A stretch of DNA of 64,000 nucleotides from Alphaproteobacteria bacterium. Its GTDB lineage: Bacteria; Pseudomonadota; Alphaproteobacteria; JAUHZC01. The translations under genes and the position numbers were made by a program. Where the stretch lies: the NCBI GenBank assembly GCA_030425805.1, contig JAUHZC010000003.1, forward strand, positions 188,701 to 252,700, written 5' to 3'. Positions 1 through 9,006 of the stretch are shown here, piece after piece (position 1 is the first letter of the stretch; the number at the start of each line of letters is the position of its first letter). Below the pieces are notes generated by a model. The model was given only the letters and a program-made list of their open reading frames with translations. It ran no database searches and had not been told where the DNA came from.

Positions 1-427
1 AACTATCAACGAGGTAACCGATTTGTTGGAATGTGAAGAAGCTTATAGCAAGAGGAAGAATGATGTTAGGGGATTCAAATCCAAAAGGGATTATATCATT
101 AATGTTGCTTATAATAAAATTTGAGTATTTGAAGTAAAATAGGAAAAAAGCGTTTAAAAAAATCCCTATAGAAAGACATACTTTTCTGTTAATGCTATTA
201 TGGTAAGCTATCGATTGTGATAAGGTTGTCCCTAGTGAATAGTTAAATAAAATAGAATATAAGATTATTGATAGGTAATCAAATTTCCAATATCCATAGA
301 AAAAAAAGCTACACAATACTAACCATATTTTGCCTCCCAAAAAGTAATTTAATCTAATTAGCGAAAAATACCCAAGAAAGCATGTTGGGAGAAATAGAAA
401 TATAAACTGCCAAGAGTTGAACAACAT
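1..427 (-). CDS. MBOAT family O-acyltransferase (AlgI-like), N-terminal part, cut by window edge
   Basis: An open frame runs from an ATG at 425-427 without a stop to the left edge, giving about 142 residues. The N-terminus MLFNSWQFIFLFLP, the later YFKYSNF and the segment ILPLAISFFTFQQIGYLVD match the start of AlgI/PatA-type membrane-bound O-acyltransferases. Several hydrophobic helices are visible. The catalytic His lies beyond the window. Family members acetylate or otherwise acylate exopolysaccharide, O-antigen or peptidoglycan from the inner membrane. It sits downstream of rfbD on the same strand, 165 bases away, so it probably decorates the rhamnose-containing glycan. The family call is strong; substrate is inferred from context. 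Confidence 0.85.
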   Translation of the reverse strand, partial: MLFNSWQFIFLFLPTCFLGYFSLIRLNYFLGGKIWLVLCSFFFYGYWKFDYLSIILYSILFNYSLGTTLSQSIAYHNSINRKVCLSIGIFLNAFFLFYFKYSNFIISNINDIIPFGFESPNIILPLAISFFTFQQIGYLVDS

Positions 428-592
428 AGATTTAAATAAGAACTGCCACTAGAGAGATTGACTCTAATGTAGTCCTGATGCATAGTCCATATTTTTTAAT
501 ATTAAATTCTGTATAGCTGAAATTTTGATGCTGGAGAATATCTGATTTTTCTCAGGGGAGAGATAGCTAGTAAGAAAAAATATTTTTGAGAT

Positions 593-1486
593 TTAATTGT
601 CACTTTTTGAAATTGCTTTGATTGAATCCTGGAGACTTAGGCGCCAATCATCAATAATTCCACATCCTAGATAAGATGATATTTTCTTACAATTCAGCTG
701 TGAGTTATTTGGCCGCTCTAGGGAGTCTGGATACTCCTTGCTTGGTATGGGAATCAGCTCAGGCTGTGTCTCAATTATATCTTTCTCTGCAAATTCATCA
801 AAAATTTCTTTAGCAAACTGATACCAGCTCACAGCTGGGTAGCCAGAGTAATGATATACTCCCCAAGATAAGTCTCCGCAATTAAAGTACTTATCTGCCA
901 ATTTTAACAACACATGTGCTATGCTGTTAGCGCTAGTTGGACCACCAATTTGGTCATCAACGATTGAGATTTGTTTCAGGTCTTTTCCTAGGCGAAGCAT
1001 TGTCTTAACAAAATTGTTACCAGTGGCGGAAAACACCCAAGAAGTACGCAGAATTATATGCTGTTTAAGCCTCTCTTGTACTGCAATTTCACCTTCTAAC
1101 TTGCTTTTCCCATAAACGTTTTTCGGATTTGGGCTATCTTGTTCAACATATGGTCGATCTAATCGACCATCAAACACGTAGTCTGTTGAAATGTGAAATA
1201 AGGGAATGCCTACTTTATTACAAGCATTAGCTAATATTTTTGGCCCTAGGCCATTAATGGCATAAGCTTGTTTTGGATCATTTTCAGCTTTATTTACAGC
1301 TGTATAAGCAGCTGCATTTATTACTAAATCAGGTTTTATCTGATCAAAAATGGCATCAACGTTCGGGATATTGGTAACATCTAGCTGTGTTTTTGAAAAA
1401 CTACAAACCTCAAAACCGTATTTGGAGCTAAGATTTGTTAGACTCTGCCCTACCTGCCCCTCTCTGCCAGTAATAAGTATTTTCAT
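593..1486 (-). CDS. rfbD: dTDP-4-dehydrorhamnose reductase RfbD/RmlD
   Basis: 297 residues, usual length for RmlD. It reduces dTDP-4-keto-L-rhamnose to dTDP-L-rhamnose with NAD(P)H, the last step of the activated rhamnose pathway. Visible features are the Rossmann start ITGREGQVGQSL, the NAAAYTAV segment, STDYVFDG, and the catalytic Tyr-Lys of VYGKSKLEGE. It ends the rfbB-A-C-D order on the minus strand; the gap to rfbC is only 4 bases, so co-translation is likely. Family identification is firm. Confidence 0.95.
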   Translation of the reverse strand: MKILITGREGQVGQSLTNLSSKYGFEVCSFSKTQLDVTNIPNVDAIFDQIKPDLVINAAAYTAVNKAENDPKQAYAINGLGPKILANACNKVGIPLFHISTDYVFDGRLDRPYVEQDSPNPKNVYGKSKLEGEIAVQERLKQHIILRTSWVFSATGNNFVKTMLRLGKDLKQISIVDDQIGGPTSANSIAHVLLKLADKYFNCGDLSWGVYHYSGYPAVSWYQFAKEIFDEFAEKDIIETQPELIPIPSKEYPDSLERPNNSQLNCKKISSYLGCGIIDDWRLSLQDSIKAISKSDN

Positions 1487-1490
1487 GTTT

Positions 1491-2033
1491 TTAGATGCCG
1501 GATTTTATCTGTTTGAGAGTAGGGAGTTTCAAGTCTTTTTCTGAAAGAGAGGGGTTGTCAATTGGCCATTCAATACCAACATCTGGGTCGTTCCAAATAA
1601 GACCACCCTCATCCCCTGGAAAATAGAAATCTGTACACTTGTATTGGATATCTGCAGTTTCACTAAGTACGCAAAATCCATGTGCGTAGCCTGGCGGAAC
1701 CCATAATTGCTTGCCGTTTTCACTAGAAAGCTCAACACCTACGTACTGTCCAAATGAATGTGAGTTTGGGTTTATATCAACAGCTACGTCATAAATAGCA
1801 CCTGAGAAACAGCTAACAAGTTTACCTTGTGGGCGAGATTTTTGGAGATGCAGGCCACGAATTACTCCTTTTTGAGAGTGGGAGTGATTATCTTGGACAA
1901 AGGGTAAATCTATTTCAGCATCTTTATGATAGCGCTCACTTTGGAATGTTTCTTTGAAGAAACCTCTGTGATCGCTAAATTTCTTTGGCTCAATTACGAG
2001 AACCCCTAATAATTTAGTTTTACTGATTCTCAC
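1491..2033 (-). CDS. rfbC: dTDP-4-dehydrorhamnose 3,5-epimerase RfbC/RmlC
   Basis: 180 residues, full length for RmlC. The cupin enzyme epimerises C3 and C5 of dTDP-4-keto-6-deoxyglucose in the cytoplasm. Typical motifs are visible: [11 protein letters not shown] near residue 22, QDNHSHS and GVIRGLHLQ (catalytic His of the GLHxQ motif), YDVAVDI, and [13 protein letters not shown]. Its start overlaps the end of rfbA by 14 bases, consistent with translational coupling inside the rhamnose operon. Confidence 0.95.
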   Translation of the reverse strand: MRISKTKLLGVLVIEPKKFSDHRGFFKETFQSERYHKDAEIDLPFVQDNHSHSQKGVIRGLHLQKSRPQGKLVSCFSGAIYDVAVDINPNSHSFGQYVGVELSSENGKQLWVPPGYAHGFCVLSETADIQYKCTDFYFPGDEGGLIWNDPDVGIEWPIDNPSLSEKDLKLPTLKQIKSGI

Positions 2034-2904
2034 TGGAATACCTTTTGGTTAGCTGTAGCAAGTACTGCCCATAATTAGTGTTAGAGAGGCGTTCTCCATG
2101 ACGCAGTAGCTCTGCTGCATTTAGCCAGCCATTGTTATAGCCAATTTCTTCTAAGCAGGCTATCTTTAGCCCATCTCGGCGCTCAATTGTTTGTACAAAT
2201 TGACCAGCTTCTATCAGAGAATCGTGGGTTCCTGTATCTAACCAGGAAAAACCCCGACCCATGAGATTAACATTCAAATCCCCAAGTTTGAGGTAAGTAT
2301 TATTGATGTCCGTAATTTCAAGCTCTCCACGTTGGCTTGGTTTGACAGATTTAGCAATATCTACTACGCGATTATCATAAAAATATAGACCAGTGACAGC
2401 ATAATTTGATTTGGGCTGAGCCGGTTTTTCTTCAATCGAAATTGCTTTGCCTGTTTCATCAAACTCAACAATCCCAAAGTGCTCAGGGTTAGCAACGCGA
2501 TAACCAAAAACGGTAGCGCCAGTTTCTTGTTTAGCTGCATTTTTCAACATGCCTGAAAAGCCATACCCATAAAAAAGGTTGTCTCCCAGTATTAGGCAAA
2601 CGCTGTCATTACCGATGAATTTTTCACCAATGAGGAATGCTTGTGCGAGTCCATCAGGAGTTGGCTGCGCTTTATAACTAAGCTTAATCCCAAAATTTGA
2701 TCCGTTACCTAGCAATTTTTCAAAATTTGGGAGGTCATTTGGGGTGGATATAATCAATATATCATGAATACCAGCTAGCATCAGGACTGATAGTGGATAA
2801 TAAATCATTGGCTTGTCATATATGGGTAAAAGCTGTTTTGATACCCCTATTGTAATAGGGTGCAATCGTGTGCCTGATCCCCCTGCAAGAATGATTCCTT
2901 TCAT
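2020..2904 (-). CDS. rfbA: glucose-1-phosphate thymidylyltransferase RfbA/RmlA
   Basis: 294 residues. It condenses dTTP and glucose-1-phosphate to dTDP-glucose, the first step of the rhamnose pathway. The nucleotide-binding signature [16 protein letters not shown] opens the protein, followed by [17 protein letters not shown] and LGDNLFYG, then [19 protein letters not shown] and the [10 protein letters not shown] segment, all diagnostic of RmlA. It lies 7 bases downstream of rfbB on the minus strand and overlaps rfbC. No oddities are seen. Confidence 0.96.
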   Translation of the reverse strand: MKGIILAGGSGTRLHPITIGVSKQLLPIYDKPMIYYPLSVLMLAGIHDILIISTPNDLPNFEKLLGNGSNFGIKLSYKAQPTPDGLAQAFLIGEKFIGNDSVCLILGDNLFYGYGFSGMLKNAAKQETGATVFGYRVANPEHFGIVEFDETGKAISIEEKPAQPKSNYAVTGLYFYDNRVVDIAKSVKPSQRGELEITDINNTYLKLGDLNVNLMGRGFSWLDTGTHDSLIEAGQFVQTIERRDGLKIACLEEIGYNNGWLNAAELLRHGERLSNTNYGQYLLQLTKRYSSENQ

Positions 2905-2911
2905 TGCTACA

Positions 2912-3979
2912 CTATCCCCCTGATTTTCCGATGCGATTTAAATGATAATTGCCGTCCAGTACAGGTTGCCACCACGATTTATTATCGAGATACCATTGCA
3001 CAGTTTTGCGAAGCCCTGTTTGAAATGTTTCTGCAGGCCTCCAACCTAATTCGCGTTCAATTTTAGATGCATCGATTGCATATCGGCGATCGTGACCTGG
3101 GCGATCTGTGACGTAGGTGATCAGGTTTTGGTAGTTGTTAATGCCTTCAGGTTTTTCGGGGTGTATTTCTTCAAGAAGATCGCAGATTGCATGCACAACC
3201 TCAACATTCTGCATTTCATTATGCCCTCCAATATTGTACGTTTTGCCAATTGGTGCTGAGGTGGCTACCAAGAGCAGTGCTCGTGCATGATCTTCGACAT
3301 GCAACCAATCACGAATCTGATTGCCTTTTCCATAAAGAGGCAGAGGTTTTCCTGCTAGTGCGTTCAAAATCATATGGGGAATAAGTTTTTCTGGGAACTG
3401 GAATGGGCCATAATTATTTGAGCAATTCGTCAGTACTATTGGCAAACCAAAAGTGCGGTGCCACGCACGAACCAAATGGTCTGAGCTGGCTTTGGACGCT
3501 GAATAGGGGGAGCTTGGTGCATAGGGGGTGGTTTCTGTAAAAAGGTCATTTTCTCCTTCTAAATCTCCGTATACCTCATCAGTTGATATATGGTGAAAGC
3601 GAAAATTTGATTTCTTGTCCTTTGGCAGTTGATTCCAGTAGCCACGGGTTACCTCCAATAGCTTGTAAACGCCCATAATATTTGTTTCCATGAATGCATC
3701 AGGGCCATCAATTGATCTATCAACGTGACTCTCCGCAGCAAGGTGCATAACAATATCAGGCTGAAAAGTGCTAAAAACTGACTTAAGAGCCGCGCTATCA
3801 CAGATATCGATTTGTTTGAAAGAGTACTGACTAGACCCTGAAACTGAAGAAACAGAGTTGAGATTACCTGCATAAGTCAACTTATCTATGTTAAGCACAT
3901 GGCAGCTGGTGTCATTAATTATATGGCGGATAACTGCAGAACCAATGAATCCTGCACCTCCAGTAACCATGATTTTCAT
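2912..3979 (-). CDS. rfbB: dTDP-glucose 4,6-dehydratase RfbB/RmlB
   Basis: 355 residues, standard for RmlB. It converts dTDP-glucose to dTDP-4-keto-6-deoxyglucose using tightly bound NAD. The extended SDR features are present: [15 protein letters not shown] at the start, [21 protein letters not shown], and the catalytic YSASKAS motif. It is the promoter-proximal gene of the minus-strand rhamnose operon. Upstream, a roughly 475-base gap separates it from the divergent glycosyltransferase operon, so both operons probably start there. Confidence 0.96.
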   Translation of the reverse strand: MKIMVTGGAGFIGSAVIRHIINDTSCHVLNIDKLTYAGNLNSVSSVSGSSQYSFKQIDICDSAALKSVFSTFQPDIVMHLAAESHVDRSIDGPDAFMETNIMGVYKLLEVTRGYWNQLPKDKKSNFRFHHISTDEVYGDLEGENDLFTETTPYAPSSPYSASKASSDHLVRAWHRTFGLPIVLTNCSNNYGPFQFPEKLIPHMILNALAGKPLPLYGKGNQIRDWLHVEDHARALLLVATSAPIGKTYNIGGHNEMQNVEVVHAICDLLEEIHPEKPEGINNYQNLITYVTDRPGHDRRYAIDASKIERELGWRPAETFQTGLRKTVQWYLDNKSWWQPVLDGNYHLNRIGKSGG

Positions 3980-4454
3980 ATACCGTTCTCCAACACAACA
4001 TTAAAGATTTCAATTTATATCATATCCAACTCGGACAGATATATCTTTTTTATGCTCTTAGCCATTCTAATGATTCTATATTCTTCCATGATTTATCCCA
4101 ATATAAAAAGTATAATTATTTTTCTGAGCTAGAATAAATATTTTTAAGACTTGATAAATAAATTTAATCTCTTGCATCTCAGAAAGACTACATTGTATCT
4201 TTGCTAGTCAAAGGCTGTGAAGTATGTTAAAAACCTTCAGAGAATGCTGAATAATTTTTCTCCTCCTCCTTTAGCTCTAGTCTGGGAGGTCTCCCATTTA
4301 GGTCAAAGACAGAAGCTATCTCGTAAACAGGTAGCAAAAACTAAAGATCAATAAGGATATATAAGCTTAAGATATTATTGTTAATGAAATTAATTTAAGA
4401 ATGTAATATACATAAAATTGACCATCAAATTTTTCTGAAATCAAAGGTTTTTAA
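3980..4454. other. Intergenic region between two divergent polysaccharide operons
   Basis: This AT-rich stretch separates rfbB (minus) from the first glycosyltransferase (plus). Only short open frames without good ribosome sites were seen, so it most likely holds promoters for both operons. A candidate plus-strand promoter is listed separately at 4378-4407. No RNA gene or strong hairpin was recognised. Confidence 0.5.
4378..4407 (+). promoter_or_regulatory. Candidate sigma-70 promoter for the plus-strand glycan operon
   Basis: TTGTTA at 4378-4383 and TGTAAT at 4402-4407 are separated by 18 bases. Each has a good match to the -35 and -10 consensus. The position, about 48 bases before the first start codon at 4455, fits. 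The surrounding DNA is very AT-rich, so chance matches are expected. Confidence 0.3.
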
Positions 4455-5435
4455 TTGGCGAAAATAAGTTTTATCATTTGTGCATACAATGAAGAAAAAA
4501 ACATCCCGAAAATTCTAGATGATTTTTCTAGGGAACTTAGTATGTCATCTGAAATGGAGGTTGTAGTCATTGATAATGACTCGCATGATGAGACCTTTAA
4601 CTTGGCAAAGAACCATAAAATTAAAAATACGACGAACAAAAATATATATAAAGTGTTGAAAATAAAACACTGCACCCTCTCTGAATCCAGAAACACAGCG
4701 ATTGGATTTTCTAGTGGTGATTATCTGGTTTTTATTGATGCGGATGCAAGATTAAGCGATGGATTTATAGAAAATTTAGAAAAAAACATAAAGGTTAAAA
4801 TTCCAGATTTGGTGCATGGAAAAATAAAAAATTTCAAGAATGCCACACGGATAAGTAAATTTCTTTATGCAACATTGATTGAACCTTCTTACTACGGGGA
4901 AGAAAAACCATTTATTGGTGCTTTTATGGGTTTTAAGAGAGAGTTGTTTGATAAGTATTATTTTAATGCTGAGATGAAGCGAGGTGATGACACATTAATA
5001 TTTCGAGAAATTAAAAAAAATGAAAATACTAAAGTATTGTTTCTTAATGATGTTTTTGTGCGCAATGAGTTTCCTAATAGTATAATTTCTTGGATTAAAA
5101 ATATATTTATGGAGGGTGTATCAGGCTACTACGTTGATAAATTTACAAACTGTTCAAGTAAAAAGAAAGTTGTACTACCGTTAATTTTTTCAATGAATTT
5201 TTTATGTCCTTTAAGCTCAATATTTTGCATTCCTTATCTACTCAGAGTGATTGCCCTTATGGTTAAAAACACCACTTGCTCCAAATTTGCTGTAAAAGAC
5301 TATATGGTAAAGACTTGCGTGCTGATTGCTTCAATTATTCTGAGGGATTCAGGTTACGTATATGGCATGTTTAGGTTGAAAAAATTCAACTGTGCAAAAA
5401 AGACTTCAACAGTTATGGAGGAGTTTGAGGCTTGA
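4455..5435 (+). CDS. Family 2 glycosyltransferase with C-terminal membrane segments
   Basis: 326 residues, starting at TTG with AAAGG 7 bases upstream. The GT-A fold is evident: ISFIICAYNEEKNIPKILD at the start, VVVIDNDSHDET, and the metal-binding DxD in VFIDADARL. The C-terminal third has hydrophobic stretches around IFSMNFLCPLSSIFCIPYLL and may anchor the enzyme to the inner membrane. It is the first gene of a roughly 11 kb plus-strand operon and overlaps the flippase by 4 bases. It probably adds a sugar to the lipid-linked repeat unit; donor and acceptor cannot be told from sequence. Confidence 0.85.
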   Translation: MAKISFIICAYNEEKNIPKILDDFSRELSMSSEMEVVVIDNDSHDETFNLAKNHKIKNTTNKNIYKVLKIKHCTLSESRNTAIGFSSGDYLVFIDADARLSDGFIENLEKNIKVKIPDLVHGKIKNFKNATRISKFLYATLIEPSYYGEEKPFIGAFMGFKRELFDKYYFNAEMKRGDDTLIFREIKKNENTKVLFLNDVFVRNEFPNSIISWIKNIFMEGVSGYYVDKFTNCSSKKKVVLPLIFSMNFLCPLSSIFCIPYLLRVIALMVKNTTCSKFAVKDYMVKTCVLIASIILRDSGYVYGMFRLKKFNCAKKTSTVMEEFEA

Positions 5436-6772
5436 TAGTAAGTTCATACCTCTACACGGTTGTTGCATTTGTGATAGTAAATGGGTTCAACTTCCTAAGT
5501 CAAATATATCTGGCTAGCAGGATATCACCGGATGTTTTTGGGGCTGTGGCAACTGCTATGGCTTATGTTGTGGTTGCAACGTCTGTAACTCAATTTCAAG
5601 GTGATAAATATTTAATCACCTCAGATAATATCCAAAAAGAGATAGGTGCAGTTTTTGTCTTTGAGCTTATCATTGGATTTGCTTCGTTTATTTTTGTGAG
5701 TACATTGATATATATGTCGAACCATGAAGAATCATTTTATTTGTATTTGTCATCATTGATTCTTATACTTAGTCCTGTGCTCTCCCGAGGTCGGGTGCTT
5801 CAAGAGTCAAATATGAATTTTAGAAATATTAGATTCGTTCAAGTGATTAATACTATATTATCTTTCATAATAATATTAATTCTTGTTGAATATAATATAA
5901 TAGATGATTTTTTCGCTGTTATTTTATTTAGATATCTGTCGTTAATGCTAGAATCAATTTATTTCTCAAAATATCTATTTTCTCACCTGGAAGCTTTGAA
6001 GATATCGTGGTCTTTTGCAAGAAAGTTTATCACAACCAATACTGGGCTATGGCTGGGTGGCTGCATTGTTGTAATATACACTAATATAGATTATATGCTT
6101 CTAAATGTTGCAAATGTAGAAAAAACAGAAGTCGGGTACTATTGGATGGCTTTTACCTTTTTAAGCTTGGTAGTAAAGTTTCGCAACAGTATTAATGAAG
6201 TTGTTTTACCTCATGCAAGGAAGATACAGGGGGGGGGTGAGGAGTCGGATTTCTATAATAAAGGGATGAATAATTTATACATCTTATATTCATTGCCATT
6301 CTTGTCACTTTTTATTTGTGGGGATTCAATATTTTCTCTTTTTTTAGGTGATAACTGGCTAAGGGCATACAAAATAACATTGATATTAATGGTAGCAGCT
6401 TTCTTAAAAGGTTGCTTTAGTATCACAGATATTTTTTTCATTGTTAAACGAAAGAACAATATATTCTTCAAATTATCGATTGTTTATCTTGTGCTATTAT
6501 TGATTGTTGGGTTGCTTCTTTCCTTTTTCTATGGGGTGATTGGTATGGCCTGTGCAGTTGTAATTTCAACTGCTCTCGTTTCAGTGGCATCAACCATTTA
6601 TTGCTACAAAGAATCTTTTAATATATCGAAGTACCTATTTTTTATAATTCTAGCAGCTGTGTATATGCTGCTTATTGTTTCGCTAGAGGAGCCTAACATT
6701 TTTTATCGTATCGTTCTCTGTCTCCCAGTATTGAGTTCGCTCTACATGGGCTATAAGGTAAGATTGATTTAG
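5432..6772 (+). CDS. Wzx-type oligosaccharide flippase (MOP/MATE-like)
   Basis: 446 residues with about 12 hydrophobic segments throughout, the architecture of polysaccharide exporters that move undecaprenyl-linked repeat units across the inner membrane. N-terminal NGFNFLSQIYLASRISPDVFG matches the family. The likely start is TTG at 5432, overlapping the previous stop, with GGAGG upstream. A run of nine G at 6229-6237 lies in frame and encodes a Gly triplet in a cytoplasmic-looking loop, so slippage would abolish the protein. Context with glycosyltransferases and a polymerase-like gene supports a Wzx/Wzy system. Low sequence conservation is normal for the family. Confidence 0.82.
   Translation: MIVSSYLYTVVAFVIVNGFNFLSQIYLASRISPDVFGAVATAMAYVVVATSVTQFQGDKYLITSDNIQKEIGAVFVFELIIGFASFIFVSTLIYMSNHEESFYLYLSSLILILSPVLSRGRVLQESNMNFRNIRFVQVINTILSFIIILILVEYNIIDDFFAVILFRYLSLMLESIYFSKYLFSHLEALKISWSFARKFITTNTGLWLGGCIVVIYTNIDYMLLNVANVEKTEVGYYWMAFTFLSLVVKFRNSINEVVLPHARKIQGGGEESDFYNKGMNNLYILYSLPFLSLFICGDSIFSLFLGDNWLRAYKITLILMVAAFLKGCFSITDIFFIVKRKNNIFFKLSIVYLVLLLIVGLLLSFFYGVIGMACAVVISTALVSVASTIYCYKESFNISKYLFFIILAAVYMLLIVSLEEPNIFYRIVLCLPVLSSLYMGYKVRLI
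6229..6237 (+). repeat. Poly-G tract (9 G) inside flippase gene
   Basis: Nine consecutive G in an otherwise AT-rich gene, read as the end of a Gln codon followed by three Gly codons. The present length keeps the frame open. Tracts like this are classic slipped-strand phase-variation sites. Confidence 0.8.
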
Positions 6773-6781
6773 GAATTTGGT

Positions 6782-7804
6782 ATGGGCTCACTGTCACAAG
6801 ATTTGTATTATAGGCAGCAACACAATAAACTCTTCAGCATGATTGAAAGTTTCTTTTCAATGCAAAATTTAGAGGGAGTTGAGGATGTGATTTTATGTGG
6901 CTCCTATGGAAGAAATGATGGTGCAATTTGTGAAGATGGTGGGTACTACAACGATGTAGACATCGTAGTTGTATTAAATATTTTCAAAAAAAAGAATAAA
7001 AAAATAAGGTCAATTTCTGATGGATTGCGGCGTTTTTTGAACATCAAAAATGTAGATATTCTTTTCACAAACCGCTTAAAAATGATGATGTGGAGGCGGT
7101 CAATATTTTTATACGACCTTAAGTATCATAGTAAAATTCTTAAGGGAAAAGGCGATAGCCTGAAAATAATTAGGGAATTTAATGCTAGAGAAATTCCAAC
7201 TTGCAAGGAGACTTACATATTAGCATCGACCCGTGTCTATTGTATTCTCAAAGCTATATTTTTCTTTGAAATGTGTCAGGATAAAACCTTGGAGAAAATT
7301 ATTGAGGTAAATTACCAAATTGCCAAGCTGGTAATTGCTTGTGGGGATGCATTGCTACTTAGAAATGGCTGCTATGTAACGCGTTTAAATGAAAAGTTAA
7401 GAAAAATCTCTGGTTTTTATAAAGATGAACATTTTATCAATACTTTTACATGGGCTATTTCTTTCAAGAAGGCTCCTAAAGAGGGTGAAATCGTTGTAAA
7501 TTCTGCTGAGGACTTAAATTATTTTTTAGAACTCTTTATTGATTTTTTCGGTCAGTTTTTTCCAGTTACTGAGAAAAAAAATATTATAAAAGTAATACAT
7601 AAAAAAATGCGAGAAAACTGTTTTTTAACTGCGCTGCAGTTTGAGCTTTTTAACTGCTACTACAGACGCAAAGATAATTTGATGCGTGAAGCCCATCTAA
7701 AAAAGGCTGCTAACTACTATTGCAAAATTAATAAGAATAAAAAGCAGATAAATCAATTCTATCCCCTTCTGTCTTGGGCGTTGAAACGGCGGGAGCAACC
7801 ATGA
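6782..7804 (+). CDS. Nucleotidyltransferase-fold protein in glycan operon
   Basis: 340 residues. Near residues 37-62 it carries a polymerase-beta-like nucleotidyltransferase signature, LCGSYGRNDG followed by NDVDIVVV: the GS motif and the Asp-x-Asp metal ligands. The C-terminal half is helical and rich in Lys, possibly a HEPN-like or substrate-binding domain. ATG at 6782 follows AGGA. It overlaps the next gene by 4 bases (ATGA), and that gene encodes an alkaline-phosphatase-fold enzyme, so the two may work as a pair, one transferring and one hydrolysing a phosphodiester. An antibiotic-type or toxin-type nucleotidyltransferase is the alternative. Exact function unknown. Confidence 0.6.
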   Translation: MGSLSQDLYYRQQHNKLFSMIESFFSMQNLEGVEDVILCGSYGRNDGAICEDGGYYNDVDIVVVLNIFKKKNKKIRSISDGLRRFLNIKNVDILFTNRLKMMMWRRSIFLYDLKYHSKILKGKGDSLKIIREFNAREIPTCKETYILASTRVYCILKAIFFFEMCQDKTLEKIIEVNYQIAKLVIACGDALLLRNGCYVTRLNEKLRKISGFYKDEHFINTFTWAISFKKAPKEGEIVVNSAEDLNYFLELFIDFFGQFFPVTEKKNIIKVIHKKMRENCFLTALQFELFNCYYRRKDNLMREAHLKKAANYYCKINKNKKQINQFYPLLSWALKRREQP

Positions 7805-9006
7805 ATAAATTAATTATATACATCATTGATGCTGCTCGACCTGATTATATTAATCCTACAGATACCCCATTTCTCCACCGAATAAAGGCTAATCATGGTC
7901 TAACTGTTTTGCGACCTTCTTTCGGTTTTTGTGAGCGTACAGAAATTATGACAGGGACAAAACCGCTTGAGAATGGATTTTTCACAGCTATTGGTTTTGA
8001 TCCAAGTAGCAGTGGTTATAGAAAATACAAATATTTAAATGCTTTCTTCGGAGTGTTTGATGGTGTTGATAAAATAATTTTTGGTGGATTAGTAAGGAAG
8101 GTAGCACGGAGGATTTATCGTCGCCTTGGTGTAGGATTTGATTGCTATCAAATACCATTCAAATACTTATCTTATCTATCACTTACTGAGGACTCTAGTG
8201 CGGGCATTCGTTTTATGAAAAATGCCCCAAATTCACTATACAAATTATGCAAGAAGAAAGGGCTTAAGGTTAATGACTCTTCCTTTACATCCCTAGGTAA
8301 AGCGGACTTAAAAAACGATCTAGCCAGAATTGACAACCTAAAACATCAATTGTCTAACGGTAATGAGGATGTGTATTTAGTTTATATTTCCCATTGTGAC
8401 TCCAACGCTCATTACAAAGGTCCAGAGTCTACGAATTTTCGAAAATCACTGTCTGTGCTTGATCAGCATTTGTCAGACTTTTATTCTTGGGCTACCACAA
8501 AACTCTCAGAAAATGTAAAAAGCATCTATATTGGTGATCACGGCATGAGAGAAGTGATCAATCGTTTCGACATTACGTCTGCTTTTCATGATTTTGAGTC
8601 AATACATAAAGATCGTATAGAAGCTATTTTTGTTGATTCAACAGTATGTCGATTTTGGTTTAAAGACAAAGAAGTAAAGCTTGCATTTATGAATTGGGCT
8701 ATGGGGCATAGAGAGTTTACTGATTTTGGGGTATTTTATAGTTGTGAAGATTATGAAAAATTGGGCGTCCCGAATGTTTCCAGAAGATATGGGGATCTAA
8801 TGTGGGTGGCAAACTCTGGTGTCTTGATTGAGCCATGTTACTTCAATCCTGAAAAAGGTGTCTTAAATGGTATGCATGGGTACATCCCCAAAGATAATAA
8901 GGATTTTGGCTTTATTACGGGAGATTGTGGATCCTATAAGAGCGACATACAAGATTTGGTAACAGCAAATAAGATAATACTACGAGCTATTAATGATATT
9001 TTTTAG
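7801..9006 (+). CDS. Alkaline phosphatase superfamily (type I phosphodiesterase-like) enzyme
   Basis: 401 residues from the ATG at 7801, chosen because GGAG lies just upstream and the ATG overlaps the previous stop as ATGA. Motifs of the superfamily are in order: YIIDAARPDY (metal-binding Asp), CERTEIMTGTKP (nucleophile Thr region), YISHCDSNAHYKG (Asp and His ligands), and GDHGMREV (Asp-His pair). Such enzymes cleave or transfer phospho-groups; in envelope loci relatives add phosphoglycerol or phosphoethanolamine, or hydrolyse nucleotide-sugars. No signal peptide or membrane helix is seen, so it appears cytoplasmic. Substrate unknown. Confidence 0.7.
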   Translation: MNKLIIYIIDAARPDYINPTDTPFLHRIKANHGLTVLRPSFGFCERTEIMTGTKPLENGFFTAIGFDPSSSGYRKYKYLNAFFGVFDGVDKIIFGGLVRKVARRIYRRLGVGFDCYQIPFKYLSYLSLTEDSSAGIRFMKNAPNSLYKLCKKKGLKVNDSSFTSLGKADLKNDLARIDNLKHQLSNGNEDVYLVYISHCDSNAHYKGPESTNFRKSLSVLDQHLSDFYSWATTKLSENVKSIYIGDHGMREVINRFDITSAFHDFESIHKDRIEAIFVDSTVCRFWFKDKEVKLAFMNWAMGHREFTDFGVFYSCEDYEKLGVPNVSRRYGDLMWVANSGVLIEPCYFNPEKGVLNGMHGYIPKDNKDFGFITGDCGSYKSDIQDLVTANKIILRAINDIF

